From Gordionus sp. m RMFG-2023 (Eukaryota; Nematomorpha; Gordioida; Chordodea; Parachordodidae), in contig NC_088776.1 in the NCBI RefSeq assembly GCF_954871325.1, forward strand, positions 52,346,569-52,410,568: a stretch of DNA of 64,000 nucleotides, in the 5' to 3' direction. Below are positions 1 through 10,189 of the stretch, one piece after another; positions within the stretch are counted from its first letter, which is position 1; each line of letters opens with the position of its first letter. The notes beneath the pieces are model-generated. The model was not told the DNA's origin, ran no database searches, and saw only the letters and a program-made list of their open reading frames with translations. Made by a program: the position numbers and the translations under genes.

Positions 1-54
1 GCAAACGTTGCATTTCCAGTGCCTGGTGTCGAGGAGAATGACGAAAGGATTAAT
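1..54 (+). CDS. Possible partial exon at the left edge
   Basis: The first 54 bases are open and read ANVAFPVPGVEENDERIN. They are followed at 55 by a consensus donor (AAT|GTAAGT). The codons look more balanced than the AT-rich sequence that follows, which fits the 3' end of an exon whose start lies outside the window. The frame stays open to 255, but after the donor it becomes Ile/Asn/Lys-rich, as expected of intron. I recognise no domain, and a chance open frame is possible. Confidence 0.3.
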
Positions 55-2745
55 GTAAGTTCTACAAACTTTGCACCTGGCCATGACTTGATCCGTTACA
101 AGCGGAATTTCCTTAATAAAAATATATATATTATAATCGGTGTGATCGAAATTTATATTTTAAAAATATATTTTTTCCTCTTCCTATGTTTTCCACTTCT
201 GGTTCTCAAGGCCAATCCAAAAATCGTCGCTTCTCTTAGGTGTCAAAAAACTTAAGTACCCTTTTGGACTAAAAGGCGATTGCTGATCGCTAACAAGATT
301 CATCTATTTTCAGTCTTCTATTTCGTACACATTTAACAATTCAACAGATACTTTTTCGGTTTTGTGTTAGATAAAACCAGATATTCCCGTAGACACTGGA
401 TTTTCGCCTTGTACATTATAAAATATCATTCTAGACCCTTTGTGGAAAATAAATACCTGGGGCTGAGTATTGCCTACATTTAGGATAGCTTATTATCATA
501 TTCCATCGAGATTACAATACACTTAAATACATAATTTTAAAAAAAGTGGTGGAAGTCATTTATACAATTTCAGGTTATTTAATAAGACAATCACATTATA
601 TGAAATGGTAGCTTTGTGAACAATTATATTGAAATTAGTTTTTTTTTAAATATGAAAAATGGAATTGATTTTATGTTAGGGTTCAGGTGATATCAGGAAA
701 ATACTTTCTTCCAATCAAGTTGGGTGGCAAAAACAAATTATCTATTGAACATTGCTAATCCCGTGGATAAATAATTATGCCTTTTTTGTACTATAAAAAT
801 TGACATTTCCAACAAGGAATAACTTAGGCTGATCCATTATTCAAACGTGCTCCTTTTTCAACATAACACCCCCCACCCCTCTTCCTTTCATTTAGAAGTA
901 AAGTTAATGAGATTTATTATGCTAAAATGCAAAAAAAATAGAACCTGTTTATCATTGAATGGATGTATCATAATCCCAAATGGCAATCTAATTTTATCCA
1001 GTAAGGAATGGGTTTGAGGAACTGAGTTCAACGAACATCTCATGTATCTGGAAAAAAAGAGTTAAATTTAGATTAAATTGATTTTTTTAAAAAAAAATAA
1101 GATGAATGTACAAATAAATTACTCTGTGGGACAACTAAAAGGTTCCAAATTTTCGGGTATTGAAGGTGAGGGAGCTTTTTCGGCCTCGTAAGGAAATATT
1201 TGGGAATTTTGAAACAAATTAACAGGTCTATTGTATCCATATTTCTTTTTTAAAAAAAATTATGAAATAAGGATAAATAAATATTTGAAAAATAGCAGTG
1301 GCACCAAATAACACTTTTTTGATGACATCAATATCAATATGATATCGCCCGATACCAAGTTTTTATATAAATGAAATGAAATCTCTTACAAAAAAAACAA
1401 GTTTATTTGAGAATTTGAAGATAAAAATATATAAACTTTTTCCCCAATCCATATTTCCACCTAATATTTTTGATTTTTAGCTTTAAGCTATAAAGCTGTG
1501 AACTAGTTCAGCTTAATTTGGATACTTAATTGCTTTTAGGCTAAAAAGTTTTTGAATGAAAACACCTTATTTTGATTTGTGTTTTAAGTATATTCTCGTT
1601 TTTTTGTTATATTTTTTTAAAATAAAACCAGCTACTTAGCATTACATAGACCTAGGATATAGCCTTGTTAGTCTCATAATTATATGTCCTTGATAATACA
1701 ACAAAATTTTTAAAGTAAGAAGTGGGCAAAAGAATTAAAACCCCTTTTGTATTGACGCATCTCTGAAAAATAGTAATAAGTAAATTTGTATTCATTACAT
1801 CTTAGTTGGTAGCACAAACCAATATATAGGTGTGCTTTAAATATATTTAATTTACAAGAAAATATTTGCTTCTAATCTAAAGTTAAATTATCATTTTTTT
1901 AAGAATCTAATTTATAAGAAAATATTTTTTGCTCTTCATTTTTTTTTAAAAAAAATTAAAGATTTTAATTCTTCAGAAAATAGCATCATTTTTTGCATTA
2001 GAATGCATTATTTAAATATACTAGTATTTCATGCAATATCCAAAAATCATTGATGAAAATTGCAGAAAGTATTATATCAGAGCTTACATAGATACCTTGA
2101 CTCATGCAAAGATAAGTATTGTTCAAATATTAATGTAGGATCAGTATAAAATTATTTTATATGATAAATCTCTTTATCCTTCTTTTGGGTAACTCTTTAT
2201 GTCATAAAATGTAAGTTTCTTGATTCAACAAGCCTTTCTTAGAAATTCAAGACTTTTTCCCTATTATATTAAAATGATTATATATTTTGATCACTATATT
2301 CATTAGCATTGCACACATGAAAAAACATTTTTTATTCTTCAGGAATAAGAAATTTCTAGGAAGTGGAAGTACTCCACCTCATAAAAGGATTAAATAAGTT
2401 GGAACATGGGAATTTGACACCAAATCTTGATCAAGTCATTGAAAAATTAGCTCTTGACACCAAATACTGATTAAATCATTAAATAAATTAGCTCAATCAC
2501 AAAGGAGATTGCACTTTTTTTTGTGCATTAATTAATCTATTTCAACATTTTAGTTTTTATAAATATAGAACTATTTTTCCACATTCGATAATTCTCTTAA
2601 ATTTATATATATTATAATGCTCAAATGGATTTTTCATAGATAATTGTAGCTGATTCCAAAAATGCTGAAACCTGTATATTATTTAGCTATTAGATATTTT
2701 GTTAATTTTTTATTGGTCTTACTAAATTTTAGGTGTTTAATAAAA
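55..2745. other. No gene recognised; AT-rich sequence
   Basis: Homopolymeric A/T tracts and stops occur in all frames. No domain, RNA gene or clear element boundary was found. It may be intron of the gene whose possible exon ends at 54. Confidence 0.4.
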
Positions 2746-2753
2746 ATTCCAAG

Positions 2754-3621
2754 TAAAGATCTGCAAAGCCTGGCCAGTCCGGAATTTTAATAAATTAAAA
2801 CAGGCTGGGTGGGGCCAGGCAAAAATTATAATTAGCTGGGCAAGTCATACATAAAAATTTCGGAGAAGTTGGGGAATTTGATAAAAAAAATTTGGTCAGG
2901 TTGGTTTGATAACATTTTTATACATATTTTCTAATTATATAAGATTTCTTTATAATGAAAAAAAGTTAGTAAGATTAAAAATCATATTCAATTTAAACAG
3001 ATTATTTTAAATTTCAACTTCTACCCCCTCCCCTTTATCTTTTATTAAAATATATTTTAAAAAGTTAAGAATGCTTTTATTTATTTTATAGTAATAAATA
3101 TTTCTTTTCTTATTAAATATATTATATGTTATGATGAATGATGAATGATGAATGAAGGATGGATTGATAAAGAATAAAATATAATATTCTATATTTTTAT
3201 AATTTTTATTAATAAAAATAATTTAATAAAATTTTATTCCCTAAATAAAATTATAAACTGAGATGACCTTTTCGTAAAATTTTTATGGCAGTGAAGATTT
3301 CTTGATATATTTTTCTTAGCTTAATTCTATGAAAAAATATTACAAATTAAAAATCTGATAGCCAGAAAATTTGCAGAAAAATTACAGACTTTGCTGTGTT
3401 TAGTAAATTTTTAACAATCAAGGATGGGTCTTATTTTTCATAAATTTTGGGCCAAGACTGGACTTTGATCAATATTTTTTAGAAATTTTTGGGATAGGTC
3501 AGGCAAATTTTTTTTTAAATTTCATGCAGGGCTGAAAAAAATTTAGTGGGCCAGGTAAGGCAACTTATGTGAAAATTGTTAACAGGCCAAAATGTGCTAG
3601 GACAGGCCTTGCAGACCTCCG
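2754..3621. mobile_element. Non-autonomous hAT element, 868 bp
   Basis: The direct 8-bp duplication ATTCCAAG lies at 2746-2753 and again at 3622-3629. Between them the ends are inverted repeats: TAAAGATCTGCAAAGCC on the left, and the complement of the right end reads CGGAGGTCTGCAAGGCC. Next to the ends are GGCC/GGCTGGG-type GC-rich patches separated by A/T runs. No transposase is visible. The termini resemble those of the GGCC-rich mini-elements at 18119, 23009 and 39251 (CAGAGGCCTGCAG), so this is probably a longer relative. Confidence 0.8.
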
Positions 3622-4015
3622 ATTCCAAGATAAATTTTACATTTTTTCAGAGTTTGTCCTCTTCCAAAGTAAATTTTGGCGACATATGCCTGATATAGAA
3701 AATCATTTTCTGACTAATTCCATTTAGCTCAGCCTTCTGAATTCTTATTTTTTAAAAAAATAATTCCTTTTTTTAATTGTGATATTCAAGATAGAAAGAA
3801 AGAATAAATAAAATCTATTTTTTTTAAACTACAGGCTAGGAGGCTAAAGGTTTTATTTGTGATATTACATCTTATTATAGTTCACTCAATATAGCCCTGG
3901 TGGACTATAAGTAATATTTTTAAGATTTCAATAAATATACCAGGCCCTTAATACTTTTATCTGGAAATCAGAATATAAAAAAAATTTCCCTAATTAATGG
4001 GAGCCAGTGCAGTAT

Positions 4016-4747
4016 TCAATAAATATTTTTTACTGAATTTTTATTTGGAAGCATTGTATTTATAGATGACTGTTGATATGAATTTTCTAAATGATTATAT
4101 TGATTTAAATTTTGATAGTTAGCTGAATGTTGTGTTTGAGCTTGTACATAGTTCTGATTATATTCTGCATTACTTAAGGGCATATTGCTGAATTGATTGT
4201 GAGAATAGTTATTATCATATATATTATTTGTACAATTATTTTGGAGAGATAAGTTTTTAAAAGAATTGTATACTGGCTCAGTCTGGCAATTATTACCATT
4301 AAGATACTTGCTGTTTACAGTCGTGGAATAATTATATGAAATATTATTTTGTAAAACAGTATTAGTAGTATAAACTGGTGTAGGTAAGTGATTATATTCA
4401 TTTCTAGCATAGTTATTGTTGGGATTAACAAAAGGTTGATAACTTTGTGAAGAATTAGAAAAATTTTGATAATTAGAGTTGTTATTTAAAGGGATATTTT
4501 GATAATTATTTAAATCAGTATTATATAAAGTATTTTGATTGGGAAAGTTACTATCACCCAATATTGGAGAATTAACAGACTGGTATTTATCTTTAACATT
4601 GATTATTTCAGGTGATTGATTGTGTGTGAATTGATTATAGGAAGGATACAATCCATTAAGTGTATCATATTTTGGGTATTGGCTAATATTTAAATCATTC
4701 TGACTAGAACTAACAATCAAATCGCTTGAATTCATGCCTGGATTGGT
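4016..4747 (-). CDS. Asn/Tyr/Gln-rich exon, unknown protein
   Basis: There is an open frame of about 243 codons on the minus strand. It begins right after an acceptor-like TTTTATAG ending at 4748 (TNPGMNSSD...) and ends at a stop at 4016. The composition is dominated by Asn, Tyr, Gln and Ser (for example YNQNYVQAQTQH, NNNSNYQNFSN), typical of disordered activation or prion-like regions. No folded domain or membrane segment is seen. An AATAAA-type signal on the same strand lies near 3852-3857. The in-frame acceptor and the later stop suggest a terminal exon, with 5' exons further right that I could not find. Alternatively the first Met at 4735 starts a short gene. Function unknown. Confidence 0.45.
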   Translation of the reverse strand, partial: TNPGMNSSDLIVSSSQNDLNISQYPKYDTLNGLYPSYNQFTHNQSPEIINVKDKYQSVNSPILGDSNFPNQNTLYNTDLNNYQNIPLNNNSNYQNFSNSSQSYQPFVNPNNNYARNEYNHLPTPVYTTNTVLQNNISYNYSTTVNSKYLNGNNCQTEPVYNSFKNLSLQNNCTNNIYDNNYSHNQFSNMPLSNAEYNQNYVQAQTQHSANYQNLNQYNHLENSYQQSSINTMLPNKNSVKNIY

Positions 4748-6151
4748 CTATAAAATAATTTTATGATAGTATTTGGACTTATAATAGTGTTAAATATATA
4801 AAATAGTAAAATAAATTGTATTGCATATTATATCTTATTTGATTGCAAACATTTTTAGTTGGATTTTCATTTAACGTCGTTGCTAACGAAACAACTGGCA
4901 TTTGCTATTTTTATTAATACATTAGATATTGATCCGTGTCGAAAATGCCAACATCAAAATATAAAAAATATATACAAATTGTAAGCTCAATTTACACATT
5001 CAATTCATTTTTATAAATAATATTCCATAATATTTATTCAAAATTAATGTGATTTATCTCCCAAAATATTTTATTACTTCAGCCGAGATATGAGCAATGT
5101 TCCGCAAGTCTAGGAGCTTTTAAAGTTTCACACACAATCATATTACTTCAAAAACTAGTGTTGTTAAAGCAATTTGTTACATTTTTTTAAATTAATGATG
5201 TATAATACATCATTTTTTGTAATGTAGAGACAAAAGTAGTTTTTTTTTTAAATTTTTATATATCGTTGGCTGAATATTAAGCTTAATATTGTATATCCAT
5301 TTTTAAAATTACAGATAACAATTGAAAAATTATTTCTTGCATTTTATATATTCCCAGTTTAATAATTCAAATAAATGTGGATGTGTTGAGAGGGGGTTTA
5401 ATCCTCCCTATTACAAATGATGGAGGGAGGGGGGGGGGGCTTTGCATTTTTTTAAAGTGTTAGATTTAAAGCCCTTTTCCTTTTAGAGTCAAAAAATTTT
5501 TATATTTTTTTAGCCACTTGGAATAAATAAGCAGAAAGTTTTATTTTTCAATATTTAAATTTTATAGATAATCTATGCCGCCATCGCTGTGTTTATTTTA
5601 AATATAGTTCAAAACAATAAAGGTGATATCGCTCCATTTTACAAGGTTTTGGAGGAATTCTAAAGAGGCTAAACCTAGCGAAAAGCTAACATCTTAGCCT
5701 CGCTTATCGTCTACAAGAGAGCCGGGGGGGGGGGGGGGGGGTAGTAATAGCTTCAATATTTTCGAGGAGATCGAGGAGTAGACATTTTAGGGGATAGGCT
5801 AGGGATTGGAAGAATTTATTGAGGAGTTAGCTATTAAATTTTTAGATGAAATATGGCAAAATGTATTGCTATAAAAATTATATTTTTATTTAGTGTTGTA
5901 ATAAAGGAATGCGTTCACGTTTATTCAAAACTTTATGATTACATTTTATTTTTTAATTTCATTTAATATTTAATTTTATACCTTTATCCATGTTTTAAAT
6001 TACTAGTTTTGTGTAAATAAAAAATTATATTAATTTTAAAAAATTCTTATTATTATTATAAAAAAGATTTATATATAATATAAATTTAATTGTGTTAAAC
6101 CATTAAAATATAAAACCCTTGATACCGAAATTTCCTTTTTGTCGGTAACGT
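4748..6151. other. Non-coding stretch with poly-G tracts
   Basis: No coding region recognised. Two G homopolymers stand out, near 5428-5439 and 5724-5741 (about 18 G). The second follows CGTCTACAAGAGAGCCGGG near 5708, which resembles the 5' end of the hAT at 7483 (GTCTACATGGCCGGG plus a G run), so a decayed end of that family is likely. Confidence 0.4.
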
Positions 6152-6338
6152 CACTATAGGAGGGGGAGAGGCGCAGGAGCTCAAGCTCCCTAGAAAATTT
6201 GAAGAGCCCCTTCAAAATTTTGATATTTTATTTTTTACCAAGTTTTGATAGAAAATGTTAGCTACAAAAAAGTAATTTTGTAAATAATTTGAAATTTTTT
6301 TGGGCCCCCTGAGATTGTAAAGACTAGTGACACCTCTG
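6152..6338 (-). mobile_element. Short non-autonomous hAT of the CAGNGGCGTCACTAG family
   Basis: The complement of the right end reads CAGAGGTGTCACTAGTC followed by TTTACAATCTCAGGGGGC. This closely matches the left ends at 33327 and 13180. The left end carries the family's other terminus (GGAGCTCAAGCTCCC). About 187 bp, no coding capacity. The flanking octamers GGTAACGT and TTTTATGT match at only four positions, so the duplication is not supported and the left boundary is approximate. Confidence 0.6.
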
Positions 6339-6652
6339 TTTTATGTATCTATTTTGATAATTTAATAAGCCTATGAAATGCAACTATCTAAAAATTATTA
6401 AAAAGATTTGTATAATAAATTACAAACAATAATCTTTTATATTAGAAATATTTTGAAAATGATATTTAACTTTTTGAACGCATTTTACATATGGTAAGGA
6501 TATAATAAGTTTATTGAATATATGATGTTATTGTAAATTATTTATTTTATTTGGGTCATTATTGCAATGTTAATCGATCTGATTCTCTAACATCCATTCC
6601 TAAGCTAATCTGGCTAATCTATAAAATATAAATAATATTCAAATTAATAAAA

Positions 6653-7130
6653 CTAGTAGAAAGCCCGTCAAAAATGACGGGGAATGAGATTTTTATTCAT
6701 TTTTTTACGAATAGATGTCATGCCAGATCCAAGCTCAAAATATTAGGAAGCATATAATTAATAAAAAGTTTATCCAGCCCAGCTCAACCCTTAATAATTT
6801 GTTATAGATAATATCATGTCAGGTGCAAGCTAATATAAATTTTGATTCAAGCCCAGTCGTATCCAATATAATTTTGAAAATTTTTTCCCACCTCGGAGAT
6901 AGTATAATTTTTAATTTATTTATCATCACATGAAGGGGAATTATCTGATTTACCAATTAGTTTAAGATGTAAAAAAAAACATGAATTAAGTATTAATGGA
7001 AACTGGGAAGGCCTGGGCAAACCACTTATTAGAGAATCATGACAAATAAAATAAAAATAACCGACTCTTATACTTTTTGGTAAGATCAATTATAATTATA
7101 TATATATAAAAAAATTGTTGTTTATTATAT
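6653..7130 (-). mobile_element. Helitron-like repeat with 3' hairpin
   Basis: Read on the minus strand, the terminus is a perfect hairpin CCCGTCA-TTTT-TGACGGG (6664-6681), then CTTTCTA, then CTAG followed by T. This is the classic Helitron 3' end: hairpin, about 7-10 nt, CTRR, insertion before T. The body (to about 7130, boundary approximate) shares segments with the repeat at 20389-21690, such as a tract with CAATTAGT and another with AGAGAATCATGACAAA. No Rep/helicase coding is seen, so it would be non-autonomous. Confidence 0.5.
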
Positions 7131-7501
7131 AGGGTTATTGTAGCTTTTCGGATAAATTTAATGTATGTCTTGCATTTCCCAAATTATTTGTCTATATTTT
7201 ATGTTAAGTAAAAAAAAAAATGCTAACTATTTAAATAACAAAAATGCCATTAAACACTAATGAAACTTATATGCAAATTATATATATTTTTTTTAAGAAA
7301 ATATTTTTTATTGACATAAATTTAGGCTAATTTTTTTTAAAAATAATGAGGAATAATTATTATGTTGTATATTTGATAAAATTAAGAGCAAATCCTTGTT
7401 GACATTTTTATTTTTGATGGAAAAAGCGACAAAATAAATCTGAAAGATTGTCTGGAAAGGAAATAATTAATGTACAATTTCACAGAGTCTACATGGCCGG
7501 G

Positions 7502-7660
7502 TGGGGGGGGGGGGTAGGAGACAAATGCCTCTAAAATATATTAGCATTTTTGGGGGTAGGTATCGATTTTAAGGGGTTGATATTAAATTTTTGGGGGTAG
7601 GCCTTATTTTTTTGGGGGTAGGTATTGATTTTTGGTGGGTAATTTTTGATTTGAATTATA
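7502..7660 (+). repeat. Subterminal repeats of the hAT left end
   Basis: Just inside the left terminus is a G homopolymer (from 7502), then a motif TTTTTGGGGGTAGG repeated about every 20-40 bp (near 7550, 7590, 7612 and, degenerate, 7637). hAT transposases are known to bind short repeated subterminal motifs, and these are the obvious candidates. The right end has a related GTGGGTATGGGTAG block near 13061-13075. Confidence 0.6.
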
Positions 7661-8007
7661 ATCTTTTTTAAATCCATTAATTGATACGATTATGATGGTT
7701 ATCGTTTGATTTTCTGAAAAATGTCAATTAAAGTAAAGATATTTGTCAATTAATGAATAATATAAATTTTCTTTGTCAACGATTTTCATTTAGCATTTTA
7801 TCAAGTTAATATTTACACATTTCCTATTTGGTACTTTTCTTAGAGGTTAATATATTTATATTATGTTTTTTAATAAATTTATAGATTTTAGCAGGATAAA
7901 TTTTAGGTAATTTTTTGAGTCATGCATAAAAACATATATCAGCAAGCAAAGAATAATAAAAAACATAATATGTAAAAAATTATATTATAATAATTATTTC
8001 TTTCTAG

Positions 8008-8268
8008 ATGCCAAGTAACAAAACCATATTTAAAGTTAAGTGCAATATTAAAAATTGCAAAACTTCTAAAATAAGAAGTGACAAGATACATGAACATTAT
8101 AAACATAAACATCCTCATGTCAAGCCAGCTGATATGAAATTTACAAAGGTAGCCATCAAAAGAGATAATAATAATTGGGTATCTTTAAATTGTGATATTC
8201 CATATAATATCACAAATGGAGTTGAAACCCAGTTGCAAAAAAAGACAATAACATCTTACTTCCAAAAA
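8008..8268 (+). CDS. hAT transposase, exon 1 (N-terminal finger)
   Basis: It starts at the Met at 8008 (MPSNKTIFKVKCN...) and runs 87 codons to a phase-0 donor CAAAAA|GTAATA at 8269. It contains C-x4-C ... H-x3-H (CNIKNC, HEHYKHKH), compatible with a small zinc finger, and ends QLQKKTITSYFQK. It lies about 525 bp inside the left end of the complete hAT element. The next exons are the triplicated 29-codon units from 9255. The start is supported by lack of any upstream in-frame extension. Moderately sure. Confidence 0.65.
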
Positions 8269-8920
8269 GTAATATTTTTATTTATTATTGTAACTATAAA
8301 TTTGTGAATTAATAGAAACTGATTTAAAATTTTACCAGAATAATATTAATATTAAAGTAGTCAGGGTATAGAGAAAATAAATTATATATATTATTATTTA
8401 ATGTTTTTTAACTGTTTATCACACTATTTTTATATCTATATATACTTTATAAAGTTCAATTTAACAATATGTTTAATAAGTTAATAATAATAATTTAAAA
8501 CCAAAGTATTAAAAAAACTTATTAAGTTAATATAATGTAGTAAAATAAGGTAATGTTAATTTCTAGGAATTTTTAAATTTAAATCTTTTCATCTTTAATT
8601 GAATTAAGAGTTCAAATTCTTTTACTTTTTTTAAATATAAATCTTATAAAATATGATTTGGAATCAACTATTTTCAAAATGTTAGCTGTGTGAGTTTCAT
8701 CCCCTTTATTTACATTATGTGTTATATTAGGTATGTTTATTATCATTGTTTTATTTAGCTATTAGAATTTATTTAGATAATATACTTTCATCATGAATTT
8801 CACAATTTTATTTATACTTAATATTGTTTTTATTTTTATAGTCATTATAATATTGTTTTATGATTTCTTCATGTGATCGCAGTTTTATATTAATCTGCAT
8901 CTATCATGCCTATGTATCTT

Positions 8921-9187
8921 TCAAGTATATTTTAAAAATGTTTTTACATGATCTAACAAAGTCATATTGATGTTTATGATTATTGCGTTCAAAATATGTG
9001 AATTCCCTTTGTATTCTACATTCACTTGTGCTTTACCTATTACTTGTATCATCTTTCCATTGTAACCTGATAACTTTATGTTGGACTTCATAATATTTTT
9101 AATACCTGTTTTCTCAATCATGTATTCATGTAGAATTAAAACATTTATTAAAAACTTAATTATAATGTAGTTAAAAAAAATTATCAT
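8921..9187 (-). other. Fossil Ty3/Gypsy protease fragment
   Basis: The minus-strand frame holds a stretch (KLSGYNGKMIQVIGKAQVNV, then a hydrophobic strand and TLLDH) that fits the C-terminal half of a Gypsy-type retropepsin, where the usual pattern is tyr-x-G-x-x-I-x-x-x-G followed by LLG. It sits in the first intron of the hAT gene, antisense to it. It is a short broken fossil without visible LTRs. The neighbouring polymerase was not seen. Confidence 0.5.
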
Positions 9188-9254
9188 TTGCCTAAAAATT
9201 TATTAAAAATATAGTTATCATAAGGAAAGAAATTAAACTCCTCTTTATTTATAG

Positions 9255-9884
9255 AAAATCTCAGTTATTGAAGATTCACAAATTGTATTATCTCCTCATC
9301 CAATCCCCAGTTCCAGTGAGGTGTTTACTTTGTATGATGAGGTATTTAATTTAAATACGAATTATATGATAACTTTTGAAAGAAATAAATTATGATTATG
9401 AGGTTAATTAAATATTTCCAACCTTTATTAAAAACTTAATTATAATGTAGTTAAGAATAAAATGACCATTTGACTAAAATTTTATTAAAAATATAGTTTT
9501 TCATAAGTAAACAAATTATACTCTTTATAGCAAATCTCCAATATTGAAGATTCACAAATTGTATTATCTTCTCATCCAATCCCCAGTTCCAGTGAGGCGC
9601 TTACTTTGCATGATGAGGTATTTAATTTAAATACGAATTATATGATAACTTTTGAAGAAAATAAATTAGGACATTTAAATATTTCCAACATTTATTGATT
9701 AACTTAATTATAATGTAGCTAAGAATAAAATGACCATTTGGCTGAAATTATATTAAAAATAGATTTTCATAAGTAAACAAATTATACTCTTTATTTATAG
9801 CAAATCTCCAATATTGAAGATTCACAAATTGTATTATCTCCTCATCCAATCCCCGGTTCTAGTGAGGCACTTACTTTGCATGAG
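9255..9884 (+). repeat. Triplicated 29-codon exon in the hAT gene
   Basis: Three tandem copies of a 270-276-bp unit occur, each holding one exon after a TTTATAG acceptor: 9255-9341 (87 nt), 9531-9617 (87 nt) and 9801-9884 (84 nt). All are phase 0 at both sides, so any number can be spliced in without breaking the frame. The exons encode near-identical peptides with the core IEDSQIVLS-x-HPIP-x-SSE and an acidic end. Copies 1 and 2 have GAG|GTATTT donors. Copy 3 has GAG|GCATTA, a GC donor. The introns between the copies are also duplicated, so this is a genomic tandem duplication. Confidence 0.85.
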
Positions 9885-9924
9885 GCATTATATTTAAATA
9901 AAATTTATATAATGACTTTTGAAG

Positions 9925-10106
9925 GGAATAAATTATGAGGATATTCAAAGTCCAAGTCTTATTCAGCTATACAAAAAAAAGGAACCAAATGACCCTTTTC
10001 ACTTTATATTATTTAGGATGACAAATATTTTGATAAATTTCATAATTGCTGTAGGCCCTTGTCAGCCATGTACAAATAAATTTCAATATCCTGTTACTAA
10101 CAAGAG
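9925..10106 (+). CDS. hAT transposase, exon after the repeats
   Basis: An in-phase acceptor at 9924 (TTGAAG|GGA) opens a frame reading GINYEDIQSPSLIQLYKK, then NDPFHF and VGPCQPCTNKFQYPVTNKR. The NDP ... GPCQP ... YP ... R pattern is the standard lead-in to the TTF-type zinc finger of DUF4371 hAT transposases. The donor is AAGAG|GTTTTA at 10107 (phase 2), joining exactly to 10190. The intron before it would be only 40 bp with a GC donor, in line with the other 42-48-bp introns seen here. Confidence 0.65.
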
Positions 10107-10189
10107 GTTTTAAATAATATTTATTTTCATTAATTTTTACCCATCCATTATTTCTATACCAATATATTTTTTTTTACATTTTTAACCAG

